Positions 9,663 through 18,516 of a stretch of DNA of 62,373 nt are shown piece by piece (the stretch's first letter is position 1; each line of letters opens with the position of its first letter). The DNA is from Planctomycetota bacterium. GTDB lineage: Bacteria; Planctomycetota; UBA1135; UBA2386. Below the pieces are notes generated by a model, which saw only the letters and a list, made by a program, of their open reading frames with translations, was not told where the DNA came from and did not search any database. The DNA is taken from contig JADLHO010000008.1 in the NCBI GenBank assembly GCA_020848735.1, positions 1 through 62,373 on the forward strand, written 5' to 3'. The position numbers and the translations under genes are program-made.

Positions 9663-12600
9663 ACGAGGATCCGACGTCGTCCGACGACGATGCGCTCGGT
9701 CGTCTCAGCGAGGCACTCGCGAGGGCACTCGCGGACCGCGAACCCATCGAGCCGGAGCGCTGGGCCCGTGAGTACGGGGTCGCGGTCGAGGACGTGATCG
9801 CGTGCCAACGCGCGCTCGATGCGATCGAGATCGGTCTCGGCGAAGAGGAGCAGGACGGTCCGCCCGAGTTCCCGCGCCCCGAGTTGCCCGGCTACGCGAT
9901 CGCCGCCGAGCTCGGCCGCGGCGGCATGGGGGTGGTCTACCGCGCGCGGCAGCTCGCGCTCGGTCGCGACGTCGCGGTGAAGGTCATGCGCCCCGGTGAC
10001 CTGGTCTTCGGCGACGCGCTGCGGCGCTTCCGCAGCGAGGCGCGCAGCCTCGCGCGCCTGCGTCATCCGCACATCGTGTCGGTGCACGACGTCGGCGAGA
10101 CGCGGGACGGTCTCGTCTGGTACGCGATGGATCTCGTCGTCGGGGACACGCTCGCCGTCGAGATCGCGCAACAGCGTCGGCTGCTGCCGGCGCGTGCGCT
10201 CGGTCTGATGCGGCAGGTCACGTCGGCGATCGCCCACGCGCACGCGCAGGGCGTGGTTCATCGCGACCTCAAGCCGCAGAACGTGTTGATCGACGCGCAC
10301 GGCGACGCATTCGTCGTCGACTTCGGTCTCGCGCGGGATGCCGCCGCCGTGGGTCCGCAGACGCTGAGCGGTCAGTTGCTCGGCACACCTCAGTACATGA
10401 GTCCGGAACAGGCGCGCGGCGACACGGCGCGCATCGGCGAGGCGAGCGACGTCTGGGCGCTCGGCGCGGTCCTCTACGAGTGCCTGACGGGCCGCAGCCC
10501 GTTCGCGGGCAAGCCGCTGCACGAGACGATCCGCGCGATCCTCGCGGACGACCCGCCGCCGCCGAGCCGACTCGATCGACGCGTGCCCCAGGCGCTCGAG
10601 GCGGTCTGTCTCAAGGCCCTGAGCAAGCGGCCCGAGGACCGCTACGCGACGGCGCTCGCGTTCGGCGAGGAGCTCGAGCGCTTCGCGCAGGGCCAGGATG
10701 TGCTGGCGCGCGTGCCGAGCCGCGCAGGACGGGTGCTGCGACGGGCGTGGCGGCATCGCAGGCTGCTGGGCGCCGCGGCACTCGGTCTGCTCGTCGCGCT
10801 GCTCGCGCTGTCGGCCTTCGTGCTGCCGCACATCCGTCGCGAGGCGGCGATCGCCGCCGCCGAGGAAGCGCGTGGCAGCGGCTTCCCCGGCGCCGCCGTC
10901 GAGACCTATCGCCGCGTGCTCGCGGAGCTCGCCGCGGACGACGCGCGCCGACCCGAACTCGAGTTCGGCCTCGTGCGCGCGTTGATCGATCGCGCCGGCG
11001 AGCTCGTCCTGGACGGACGCGACGCCGAGGCGCAGCCGCTGGCCACCGAGGCGTGCGCGCTCGCCGAACCGCAGGCACGGAGTGCGCACCCGACCGACCC
11101 GAGGTCTTGGACCTGGCAGATGGCACGCCTCGCTGCGGTCGGCGGACCTCAGCCGAATCCCGCCGAGACCGAGAACCTCGTGCGTCTCGAGCGACTGATC
11201 GACGAACTGCGCAACGGCTCGGCGATCGAGCGTGCGGTCGCCGTGCGGATGGCGAGTTTCGTCCCGAACGCTCCGGAACTCGGCGCCCTCGAGGACTCGC
11301 TGCGCAGGCCGATCGTGCAGCATCTCCTGCGCGACGAGGCCCTGCGCATGTTCGAGGACCAGACCTTGCCGGTCGACGGCTTCCTCGATGGCTACCGCGA
11401 AGGGCGCACGCGGATCGCCTGGTCGGGGCACGGCGTCGAGGCGGCTCTCGCGGAGCTCGTCTCGGATCGCGAGGCGGATTGGGTGCTCGACGCGCTGGTC
11501 CTGCGCACGCTCTGCGTCCTGCACGACCTGCCGAGCCTTCGGAAGATCGAGACCCGCTTCGATGAGCAGCGTGCCTCACCGGCGACGGTCGTCGCCGCGG
11601 CACGCCGTCTCGCGACGGAGTCCGCGCGTTGGCGGGGGCTGACACCGAAGGACGCGCTGCGTGCCAAGCTCGATCTGCTCGCCGAAGGTCTGAGCCGCGA
11701 CGTCTTCGCGCTCGGTTCCCAGACGCTGCGCGTCGAGGCGACGATGCGGCGCTGGACAGGGCGAGCCGCGGGCTTCGGCGATCCCGCGGAGCTGGCGGCC
11801 TGGTGGACTTCGGTGCGCGCGCAGGATCCGGAGTTCTGGATCCGCGCCGCGCTCGGCATCGACGCGGCGACCGTGCTCGATCGCGAGGACCTGCTGCAGC
11901 GCACCTGCACCGACCCCGACGAGAGCCGCGCGATGCTCTGGCGCCATCTGCTGCGCTTCCGCGTGCCGCCCGAGCGCGTGGTTCCCGAGGGTGCGCCGCC
12001 GCGCGGCGAGGGCACCGTGGAGTGGCGTCGCGCCTGGTCGCGCGCGCTCGGCATCGACGACGCGCGTCGCCTGACCGTGCAGCTCGCCCTGCTCGCGTTC
12101 GAGGATGGCTCGCCCGTGCCGCGGCTGCTCGGCACGGCGTCGACGAGCGCGGCGATCGACGAGCGCTTCGAGCTGCGCGTCGAGGACGCACCGCTGACAC
12201 CCAGTCGTCTCTGGGCCGGACTGCGGCGCCCGCTCTCGAGCGAGCGGCGCGCGACCTCATCCGAGGGCGGCAGGCCACGCGAACTGCGCGCACGCCTGTT
12301 CACGGCGATGGCCTGGGCCGCAGGCGCGATCCGCGAGGACGAACTCGGTCCCTACCTGCCGCTGGACAGCGGGGGCGAATTGCTCACCGCGACGCGCAGC
12401 GGTCTGCCGGGGCTGGTCGCATGGCAGTCCGCGGGTGCCGGCGGCCTGCGGCTGCGGCTCGGTGAGGCCGGCGGCGCGCAGGTCGAGCGCTGCGTCTGGG
12501 ACGAGGGCCGCCGCACGACGGACTTCATCGTGCTGATGCGGCTCGGTGACGAGAGCGACGTCGCGAGGGGTGAGCTCGCGGACTGGCAGGCCCGCTTCGC

Positions 12601-13435
12601 CGCGCCGTTCGAGCGCGCCGGCCGCGAGGGCTTCGGCAAGTCCGGCACGGTCAACTGGATCGATGCCGCCGTGTGGCCGACGCCCGCGGCGATCCAGGCT
12701 CTGCACGAGCTGACGAAGCAGCTCCCGTCGTTCGCGGAGCAGCTCCGCCCCGCGCTGCTGCTCGCCGGCGATGCGCCGCTCGCCGGCGAACGCATCACGC
12801 CCGTCGCCGAGGATCGCGGCGTGCAGGCCGTGCGCCTCCTGCTCGGCAGTCCGAACGAGCAGGTGCGTGCGCTCGCGCGCGACGCGCTCGAGGCCGATCG
12901 CGGCATGGCGCTCGCGCCGGGACCGGCATCGACGTTGCTGTCGGGCCTCGACCTGGGCAGTGCAGGCTTCTCTCCCGGACTCGCGTCGGCGATCCGCCAG
13001 AAGGCTGCCGAGCGCGACGGCGCGAGCGCAGCGTGGTGGTCCGCGGTGCTCTTGGTCGTGCTGACGCTCGTGGGCTTCACCGCACGCGGTCTCGCGACGG
13101 GATCCCGACGGACCGCGGGCAACGTGCTCGCGGTGCTGGCGTGCACCGTGCTCGTCTTCGTGCAGGTGCAGATCGACGGCGTCGAGCTGACGCCGCCGTT
13201 CGCCTCGCTGGCGGCGCTCGCGTGCGCCCTCGCGCTCCTGCCCTTCGGTCGGCGCAGCGTCGTGCGCACCGTGACCGTGATCTACGCGGGGCTCTTCGCA
13301 GGCGTGATGTTCGCGACCGAGATCGGCGTCACGGCAGCGCGTGTGCCGATCGATCTCGACCCCGAGCTCTGGCTGGCCGGACTCGTCGTGCTGACGCTCG
13401 ATCGATTCTTCCGATCCGCGCGGCGCGCGGGCTGA
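9659..13435 (+). CDS. Transmembrane Ser/Thr protein kinase, 1258 aa, partner of the sigma factor
   Basis: The Hanks-type kinase domain (about 79-345) is complete: glycine loop GRGGMGVVYRA, VAVK with Lys108, HRDLKPQN with Asp203, DFG as VVDFGLA, and the activation segment LGTPQYMSPEQARGD. A transmembrane helix at about 370-393 separates it from some 700 residues rich in Arg, Leu and acidic residues with no family I recognise. The last 130 residues contain three or four hydrophobic segments, so both ends of the large region are probably membrane-anchored. GTG 9659 overlaps the sigma-factor stop. The tail is far longer than the PASTA or WD40 tails common in such kinases and could be the sensor part. 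Confidence 0.9.
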   Translation: MNEDPTSSDDDALGRLSEALARALADREPIEPERWAREYGVAVEDVIACQRALDAIEIGLGEEEQDGPPEFPRPELPGYAIAAELGRGGMGVVYRARQLALGRDVAVKVMRPGDLVFGDALRRFRSEARSLARLRHPHIVSVHDVGETRDGLVWYAMDLVVGDTLAVEIAQQRRLLPARALGLMRQVTSAIAHAHAQGVVHRDLKPQNVLIDAHGDAFVVDFGLARDAAAVGPQTLSGQLLGTPQYMSPEQARGDTARIGEASDVWALGAVLYECLTGRSPFAGKPLHETIRAILADDPPPPSRLDRRVPQALEAVCLKALSKRPEDRYATALAFGEELERFAQGQDVLARVPSRAGRVLRRAWRHRRLLGAAALGLLVALLALSAFVLPHIRREAAIAAAEEARGSGFPGAAVETYRRVLAELAADDARRPELEFGLVRALIDRAGELVLDGRDAEAQPLATEACALAEPQARSAHPTDPRSWTWQMARLAAVGGPQPNPAETENLVRLERLIDELRNGSAIERAVAVRMASFVPNAPELGALEDSLRRPIVQHLLRDEALRMFEDQTLPVDGFLDGYREGRTRIAWSGHGVEAALAELVSDREADWVLDALVLRTLCVLHDLPSLRKIETRFDEQRASPATVVAAARRLATESARWRGLTPKDALRAKLDLLAEGLSRDVFALGSQTLRVEATMRRWTGRAAGFGDPAELAAWWTSVRAQDPEFWIRAALGIDAATVLDREDLLQRTCTDPDESRAMLWRHLLRFRVPPERVVPEGAPPRGEGTVEWRRAWSRALGIDDARRLTVQLALLAFEDGSPVPRLLGTASTSAAIDERFELRVEDAPLTPSRLWAGLRRPLSSERRATSSEGGRPRELRARLFTAMAWAAGAIREDELGPYLPLDSGGELLTATRSGLPGLVAWQSAGAGGLRLRLGEAGGAQVERCVWDEGRRTTDFIVLMRLGDESDVARGELADWQARFAAPFERAGREGFGKSGTVNWIDAAVWPTPAAIQALHELTKQLPSFAEQLRPALLLAGDAPLAGERITPVAEDRGVQAVRLLLGSPNEQVRALARDALEADRGMALAPGPASTLLSGLDLGSAGFSPGLASAIRQKAAERDGASAAWWSAVLLVVLTLVGFTARGLATGSRRTAGNVLAVLACTVLVFVQVQIDGVELTPPFASLAALACALALLPFGRRSVVRTVTVIYAGLFAGVMFATEIGVTAARVPIDLDPELWLAGLVVLTLDRFFRSARRAG

Positions 13436-13464
13436 ACCGCCGTGCGTCGCCGAAGGCCCTGGGT

Positions 13465-13492
13465 GAGTGCTCGACGGCTTCGTCGCGCACTC
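13465..13492. terminator. Hairpin between converging kinase and peroxidase genes
   Basis: GAGTGC-T-CGACG-GCTT-CGTCG-C-GCACTC: an 11-base-pair stem with one mismatch. It overlaps the peroxidase stop. No U-tract, as usual at high GC; it may act in both directions. Confidence 0.55.
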
Positions 13493-15137
13493 AGAACAGC
13501 GTCACGCGGACCGCTTCCGAGGCGCTCAGACCAAGACTCGCTGCGCCGTCGAACGAGATCCACTGCAGGAACAGCTGGCCGCCCGCGAGACCGACGTCCG
13601 ACGGGATCCCGAGCGACAACGAGCTCCACCCGGCGCCCGGTCCGTCCGCAGCCATCGTCGAGACGCCCACCACGACCAGCGCCTGAGCACCGAGGAACAG
13701 CGTCATCCCCGCGACCGGCAGTCCGCCCGCGGGAGCCGGCTGGAAGTCGAGCAGCAGCACGGCGGGTGCCCCGCCCAAGCCACGCTCCACGCCGATCGTC
13801 CAGCGTGGGTTGCCGAGCTTCGCGGGTTCGATCGAGACGAGGTCTTGGACGAAGCCGCCGCTCCCGACACTGCCGAATCCGTACTCCGCGGGGACGAGAT
13901 CGGTTTCGATGAACAGGCGCGGCCGGTCGAAGGGCGGCAGTTCGTCGCGGACGCGTTCGTCCGTCAGCGCGTGGAGGAAGGCGACGAGATCGGCTTTCTC
14001 CTGGGCGCTCAGCCCCAGCGCGTTGATCTGCGTCGGAGGGAAGTCGCCACCGCGGTCGTAGAACTCCACGACCTCCTCGAGACTCGCGAGCGCGCCGTTG
14101 TGCATGAAGTGGCGCTGCAGGCCGACATTGCGAAGCGTCGGCGTCTTGAACTTGCCGCGATCACCGTTGCTGCCGGTGACGGCGAATCGTCCGAGGTCCT
14201 CGGTCTCCGGGCGCAGTCCCAGACGGTGGAAGTTGTGGTCCGTGAAGGCCGGGGCGGAGTGGCAGGAGTTGCAGTTCCCCCGGCCGAAGAACACGTTGCG
14301 GCCGCGGAGCTCCTGCGCGGACAGCCATTGGGGATTGCGCCCGTCGTCCCAGCGGTCGAATCGGGAGTCCGCCGAGACCAGCGTGCGCTCATACGTCGCG
14401 ATCGCCATGGCGACCCGCGCCGCGGAGACCCCGCTGCTGCCGAACGCGAGCTGGAAGAGCTGCGCGTAGGTCCGGCCCGCGACGAAGCCCGCCAGGTCCG
14501 TGGGCAACTCGTGCGCGAGCGCGAGCGGAGTCAGATTCCCCAGGCGGGACTCGAGCTGGCTCCAGTCGATGCCCACATGCCCCATCTCGATCTCGCTCAC
14601 CGGTGGGCCTGCCGCTTGGCTCTCGAGCGCCGCACGGGTGTTGAGGAGCGGCGCGCGCGTGATGGGGTCGAGGAACTGCGCGCTGGCGCGGCCGTCCCAG
14701 AACAGCGTCGGCGCGAACGCGGCGTTGATCATCGACGGCGCCTTGCGGCCCGTGACCTGCGGCGCGAGACCCCAGGCGGTGCTGCGATACGTGCCCGTCG
14801 AGAGGTTGCCGGGCACGCCGGGGGAGCCGATGCGGTCGTCCGAGGTGCCGAAGCGGGCGTCTGGCCCGGGGTTGACCGTCCCTCCCTGGCCCGCGACGGG
14901 GAACCTCACCCGAGGATCGGTCCCGCCGCTGCCCGGCATGTGACAGGTCGCGCAGGCGACCGTCCGCGTCGAGGAGAGCTGTTCATCCCAGAACAGCGCC
15001 TTGCCGAGCAGCGCCTTCGTGGCGGTGATCGGATTGCCCTGCGGCGCCTGCACCGTGGGGAAGCCCTGGGCGACGACAGCGGCGGTCGGAGCAACGCCCA
15101 GGCAGAGGAGGACGGACGAGGCGATGAGCTTGCGCAT
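13491..15137 (-). CDS. Secreted di-haem cytochrome c peroxidase (MauG/CcpA family) with beta-rich C-terminal domain
   Basis: This 548-aa exported protein has a signal peptide (about 1-24) and two c-type haem motifs, CATCH (62-66) and CNSCH (289-293). FMHNG with Met345 is a likely axial ligand. Bacterial relatives reduce peroxide or oxidise amino-acid side chains. Residues 1 to about 405 cover the enzyme. About 410-548 is an extra domain beginning YGFGSVGSGGF and ending SEAVRVTLF; similar C-termini are common in planctomycete secreted proteins and its role is unknown. The start at 15137 is chosen because it begins the signal peptide; the frame remains open upstream to 15458 without family resemblance. 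The stop lies inside a hairpin shared with the converging kinase gene. Confidence 0.87.
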   Translation of the reverse strand: MRKLIASSVLLCLGVAPTAAVVAQGFPTVQAPQGNPITATKALLGKALFWDEQLSSTRTVACATCHMPGSGGTDPRVRFPVAGQGGTVNPGPDARFGTSDDRIGSPGVPGNLSTGTYRSTAWGLAPQVTGRKAPSMINAAFAPTLFWDGRASAQFLDPITRAPLLNTRAALESQAAGPPVSEIEMGHVGIDWSQLESRLGNLTPLALAHELPTDLAGFVAGRTYAQLFQLAFGSSGVSAARVAMAIATYERTLVSADSRFDRWDDGRNPQWLSAQELRGRNVFFGRGNCNSCHSAPAFTDHNFHRLGLRPETEDLGRFAVTGSNGDRGKFKTPTLRNVGLQRHFMHNGALASLEEVVEFYDRGGDFPPTQINALGLSAQEKADLVAFLHALTDERVRDELPPFDRPRLFIETDLVPAEYGFGSVGSGGFVQDLVSIEPAKLGNPRWTIGVERGLGGAPAVLLLDFQPAPAGGLPVAGMTLFLGAQALVVVGVSTMAADGPGAGWSSLSLGIPSDVGLAGGQLFLQWISFDGAASLGLSASEAVRVTLF

Positions 15138-15354
15138 GGGAATGGCCCCTCGGCCACGCGAGGGAACGCTCGTCCAGCGGGACGGATTTCTTGGGCGCCG
15201 TGCAGCCCGGAGCGAGCCCCGCACGCGCGGAGCAGGGTGCGCGATTCCGTTCGTCTCGCGTGGACGGCGGCCGCGATCCCTGCACGGTTCCACCCCGCCC
15301 TGCGTCATGGCGATTGCTCCAGGGCGTGCTGGGGCCGCGCTCGATTCCCACGCC

Positions 15355-16329
15355 TCAGGCCGGAGCAGGGAGCGCCGGGCTGCCGCTCCGCGCCACGCGA
15401 TCCATCGCGGCCACCAGTTGCGCCGCGATGCCGGGCTCGTGCGACGAGTGACCGGCATCGTCGACGATCACGTAGCTGGCCTCGGGCCAGGCGCGGTGCA
15501 GGTCGTCGGCTCCCACGAGCGGACACACGAGGTCGTAGCGGCCGTGGACGAGGAAGGCCGGGATCGCGCGCACGCGATGGACGTCGCGCAGCAGGCGCTC
15601 GTCGGGTTCGAAGCGTTGGTTGCGCAGGTAATGGGCCTCGAGGCGTGCCAGCGCCCAGCTCGTCGTGTCGTTGGTCAGCAGCTCGAGGAACTCGGGGTTG
15701 GGCAGCAAGGTGCAGGCGGAGCCCTCGTAGCTCGCCCAGGCCTTCGCCGCGGAGCGTGCCTTCGTCTCGTCGTCACCCGTCAGGAGTTCCCAATAGCCTG
15801 CGAGCAGGTCGCTCCGTTTCGCCGCCGGCAGGTGTTCGGCGAACGCGCGCCAGAGCTCGGGTGCCAGATGGCGCAGCCCGTAGAGCCACCAGTCGATCTC
15901 GAGCTGACGCAGCAGCCAGATGCCGCGCAGGCACAGCGACATCACGCGCTGCGGATGGCACTCGGCGTAATAGAGACCGAGCGTGCTGCCCCAGGAGCCG
16001 CCGAAGACGTGCCAGCGCGCGATGCCGAGGTGTTCGCGGATGAGCTCGAAGTCCGCGACCAGCGCATCGATGCCGTTGTCGGCGAGTTCGCCGAGGGGCC
16101 GGCTGCGGCCCGCACCGCGCTGATCGACGAGCACGACGCGGAAGACCGCGGGGTCGAAGAAGCGTCGATCCGTCGCGGAGCAGCCTGCGCCCGGGCCGCC
16201 GTGAACGAAGAGCACCGGCACGCCTTGCGGATTGCCGCACTGCTCGAGGTGGATCGTGTGCAGCGAGGACACGGCGAGCCGCTCGCTCGCGAACGGCTCG
16301 ATGGGGGGATAGAGGCAGGGTGGGGTCAT
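15355..16329 (-). CDS. pip: Proline iminopeptidase (prolyl aminopeptidase, S33)
   Basis: This 324-aa alpha/beta hydrolase removes N-terminal proline from peptides. Family hallmarks are the start PPCLYPPIEPF, the oxyanion motif HGGPGAG, the DQRGAGRS strand, the nucleophile elbow GGSWGS and the late HGRYDLVCP and AGHSSHEPG motifs carrying the catalytic Asp and His. Length is typical for the family (about 315-325). There is no signal peptide, so it is cytoplasmic. It is divergent from the S9 peptidase at 16432; both act on proline-containing peptides, so they may serve the same peptide-use pathway. Confidence 0.9.
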   Translation of the reverse strand: MTPPCLYPPIEPFASERLAVSSLHTIHLEQCGNPQGVPVLFVHGGPGAGCSATDRRFFDPAVFRVVLVDQRGAGRSRPLGELADNGIDALVADFELIREHLGIARWHVFGGSWGSTLGLYYAECHPQRVMSLCLRGIWLLRQLEIDWWLYGLRHLAPELWRAFAEHLPAAKRSDLLAGYWELLTGDDETKARSAAKAWASYEGSACTLLPNPEFLELLTNDTTSWALARLEAHYLRNQRFEPDERLLRDVHRVRAIPAFLVHGRYDLVCPLVGADDLHRAWPEASYVIVDDAGHSSHEPGIAAQLVAAMDRVARSGSPALPAPA

Positions 16330-16415
16330 GATGGGTCGCGATGCGCGGCTTCCGGCACGCACGATTCGTGGACGTCGGTGCGGGATCGTCGCAGGAGTTC
16401 ACGCGCGATTCTGGC

Positions 16416-16421
16416 TAGCAT
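16416..16421 (+). promoter_or_regulatory. Candidate -10 element (TAGCAT) for the S9 peptidase gene
   Basis: TAGCAT lies ten bases before ATG 16432 within GCTAGC, a palindrome that could also serve the divergent pip gene. The -35 is not clear. Confidence 0.4.
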
Positions 16422-16431
16422 CGCGTCCCCG

Positions 16432-18516
16432 ATGCAGCGCCTGCGCAGCCGAACGGCCCTCTGCTTCCTCAGCCTCCTCGTCGCCGCTTCGACGCTCGCC
16501 CGCGCCCAGGAGCAGGCACGCCGCCTCAGCCCCGAGCTGCTCTGGCAGCTCGCGCGGGTGAACGACCCGCAGGTCTCACCCGACGGCGAACGCCTGCTGT
16601 ACGAGCTGCGGGAGTACTCGCTCGCGGCCAACCGCGGCACGAGCCAGGTGATGCTGCTGGAGCTCGGCAGCGGGAGCGCGCGGGCCCTGACCGCGAGCGG
16701 GAGCAATCGCAACGCGCGCTGGTCGCCCGACGGGAAGAGCGTCGCGTTCCTCTCGACGCGCAGCGGCGCGCCGCAGGTCTTCGTGATCGCGGTCGACGGC
16801 GGCGAGGCGCGGCAGCTCACGCAGGTGGAGGGCGGCGTCGACAACCTGCTCTGGTCGCCGGATGGCGCGCGGCTCGCGTTCACGGCGCGCGTGAAGCTGG
16901 ATCCGGACGTGCACGACCTGCACCCCGACCTGCCGCTCGCCGATGCGAAGGTCTACGACGACCTGATGGTGCGGCACTGGGACTCGTGGAACGACGGGAC
17001 CTACAACCACCTCTTCGTCGTGGACCGCAAGGGGGGCGAGCCGCGCGATCTGATGGCGGGACTGCGCGCGCACACGCCGCTGCCGCCCTTCGGCGGACTC
17101 GAGCAGATCACCTGGACGCCGGACTCGCAGGCGCTCGTCTACGCGGCGCGGCGCGTGCCCGACGACGCGCGGCTGCTCGCGGCGAAGACGACGAACAGCG
17201 GGCTCTGGCTCGCGCCGCTCGACGGCGGCGAGCCCGTCGACCTCGTGCCGGACTTCGCGGGCTACGACACGAACCCCGCCTTCTCACCCGACGGCAAGCA
17301 CTTCGCCTGGCTGAGCATGGCGCGCGACGGCTACGAGTCCGACGTGAACCGGCTCATGGTCGCGGACTTCGATCCGAAGGCGCGCCGGCTCGGTGGAGCG
17401 CGCCGCGCGGATCAGTGGGACGGCACCGTCACCGAGTTCAGTTGGGCGGCCGACGGCCGATCCCTGCTCTTCGCCGCCGACTGGCGCGGCACGACGCCGC
17501 TGTTCCGCGTCGGGCGCGGCGGGGGTGAGCCGCAGCGCGTCACGAGCGGACGCTGGCAGTTCACCTCGCCCGTCTGCGGGCCCGGCGGCGACTTCGCCTA
17601 CGCCCTGCGGCAGCAGACCGAACGGCCCGCCGAGCTCGTGCGCATCGCCCTCGGCGGCGAGCCGGGCGAGGGGCAGGCGCTGACGGACCACAACGGCGAG
17701 GTCTTCGCGACGCTCGCGCTGCCGAAGGTCGAGGAGCGTTGGTTTCAGGCGAGCGACGGCGAGCGCATCCACGCCTGGGTCGTGCTGCCGCCCGACTTCG
17801 ACCCGAAGCGGCGCTGGCCGATGTTGCTCTTCTGCCAGGGTGGCCCGCAGTCGCAGGTCGGGCAGGGTTTCAGCACGCGCTGGAACTTCCACCTGATGGC
17901 GAGCCAGGGCTACGTGGTGCTCGCGGTCAACCGCCGCGGCCTGCCGGGCTTCGGCAGCCGCTGGAACGAGCAGATCAGCCGCGACTGGGGCGGGCAGTGC
18001 ATGCAGGACCTGCTCAGCGCGACCGACGCGATGCAGCAGGAGCCCTACATCGACCGCGCGCGCACCGCGGCCGTCGGCGCGAGCTTCGGCGGCTACACGG
18101 TCTACTGGCTCATGGGGCACGACCCACAGAAGCGCTTCGCCGCGATGATCGCGCACTGCGGCGTCTTCAACCTCGAGTCGATGTACCTCTCGACCGAGGA
18201 GCTCTTCTTCGTCGACTGGGACCTGGGCGGCCCCTTCTGGCGCGACGACGCGATCCGCGCCGACTACGAGCGCTTCTCGCCGCATCGCTTCGTCGGCGAG
18301 TGGCGCACGCCGCTGCTCGTGATCCACGGGCAGCAGGACTTCCGCGTGCCGCTGGAGCAGGGCCTGCAGGCCTTCACCGCGGCGCGGCTGCAGGGTTGTC
18401 CCTCGCGCTTCGTCTACTTCCCGGGCGAGAGCCATTGGGTTCTCGGCCCCCAGAACGGCGTGCTCTGGCAACGCCTCTTCTTCGACTGGCTCGATCGCTG
18501 GTGCAAGACTCGATGA
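16432..18516 (+). CDS. Secreted S9-family peptidase (prolyl oligopeptidase / acylaminoacyl-peptidase type)
   Basis: This 694-aa exported serine peptidase has a signal peptide (about 1-25, ending LARAQ), a WD40-like/TolB-type beta-propeller (about 35-430, with repeated SPDG motifs) and an alpha/beta-hydrolase domain. The catalytic triad is Ser551 in GASFGGY, Asp636 in HGQQDFRVP and His668 in GESHW. ATG 16432 is supported by the signal peptide and by a TAGCAT hexamer 10 bases upstream; the same frame is open from 15001 but has no family resemblance there. It overlaps the multihaem cytochrome gene by ATGA, so they are probably co-transcribed. Confidence 0.91.
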   Translation: MQRLRSRTALCFLSLLVAASTLARAQEQARRLSPELLWQLARVNDPQVSPDGERLLYELREYSLAANRGTSQVMLLELGSGSARALTASGSNRNARWSPDGKSVAFLSTRSGAPQVFVIAVDGGEARQLTQVEGGVDNLLWSPDGARLAFTARVKLDPDVHDLHPDLPLADAKVYDDLMVRHWDSWNDGTYNHLFVVDRKGGEPRDLMAGLRAHTPLPPFGGLEQITWTPDSQALVYAARRVPDDARLLAAKTTNSGLWLAPLDGGEPVDLVPDFAGYDTNPAFSPDGKHFAWLSMARDGYESDVNRLMVADFDPKARRLGGARRADQWDGTVTEFSWAADGRSLLFAADWRGTTPLFRVGRGGGEPQRVTSGRWQFTSPVCGPGGDFAYALRQQTERPAELVRIALGGEPGEGQALTDHNGEVFATLALPKVEERWFQASDGERIHAWVVLPPDFDPKRRWPMLLFCQGGPQSQVGQGFSTRWNFHLMASQGYVVLAVNRRGLPGFGSRWNEQISRDWGGQCMQDLLSATDAMQQEPYIDRARTAAVGASFGGYTVYWLMGHDPQKRFAAMIAHCGVFNLESMYLSTEELFFVDWDLGGPFWRDDAIRADYERFSPHRFVGEWRTPLLVIHGQQDFRVPLEQGLQAFTAARLQGCPSRFVYFPGESHWVLGPQNGVLWQRLFFDWLDRWCKTR

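Noticed and set aside
9533..12706. Several long minus-strand frames across the Ser/Thr kinase
   Set aside because: The kinase motifs on the plus strand are complete and the minus frames have no recognisable domain.
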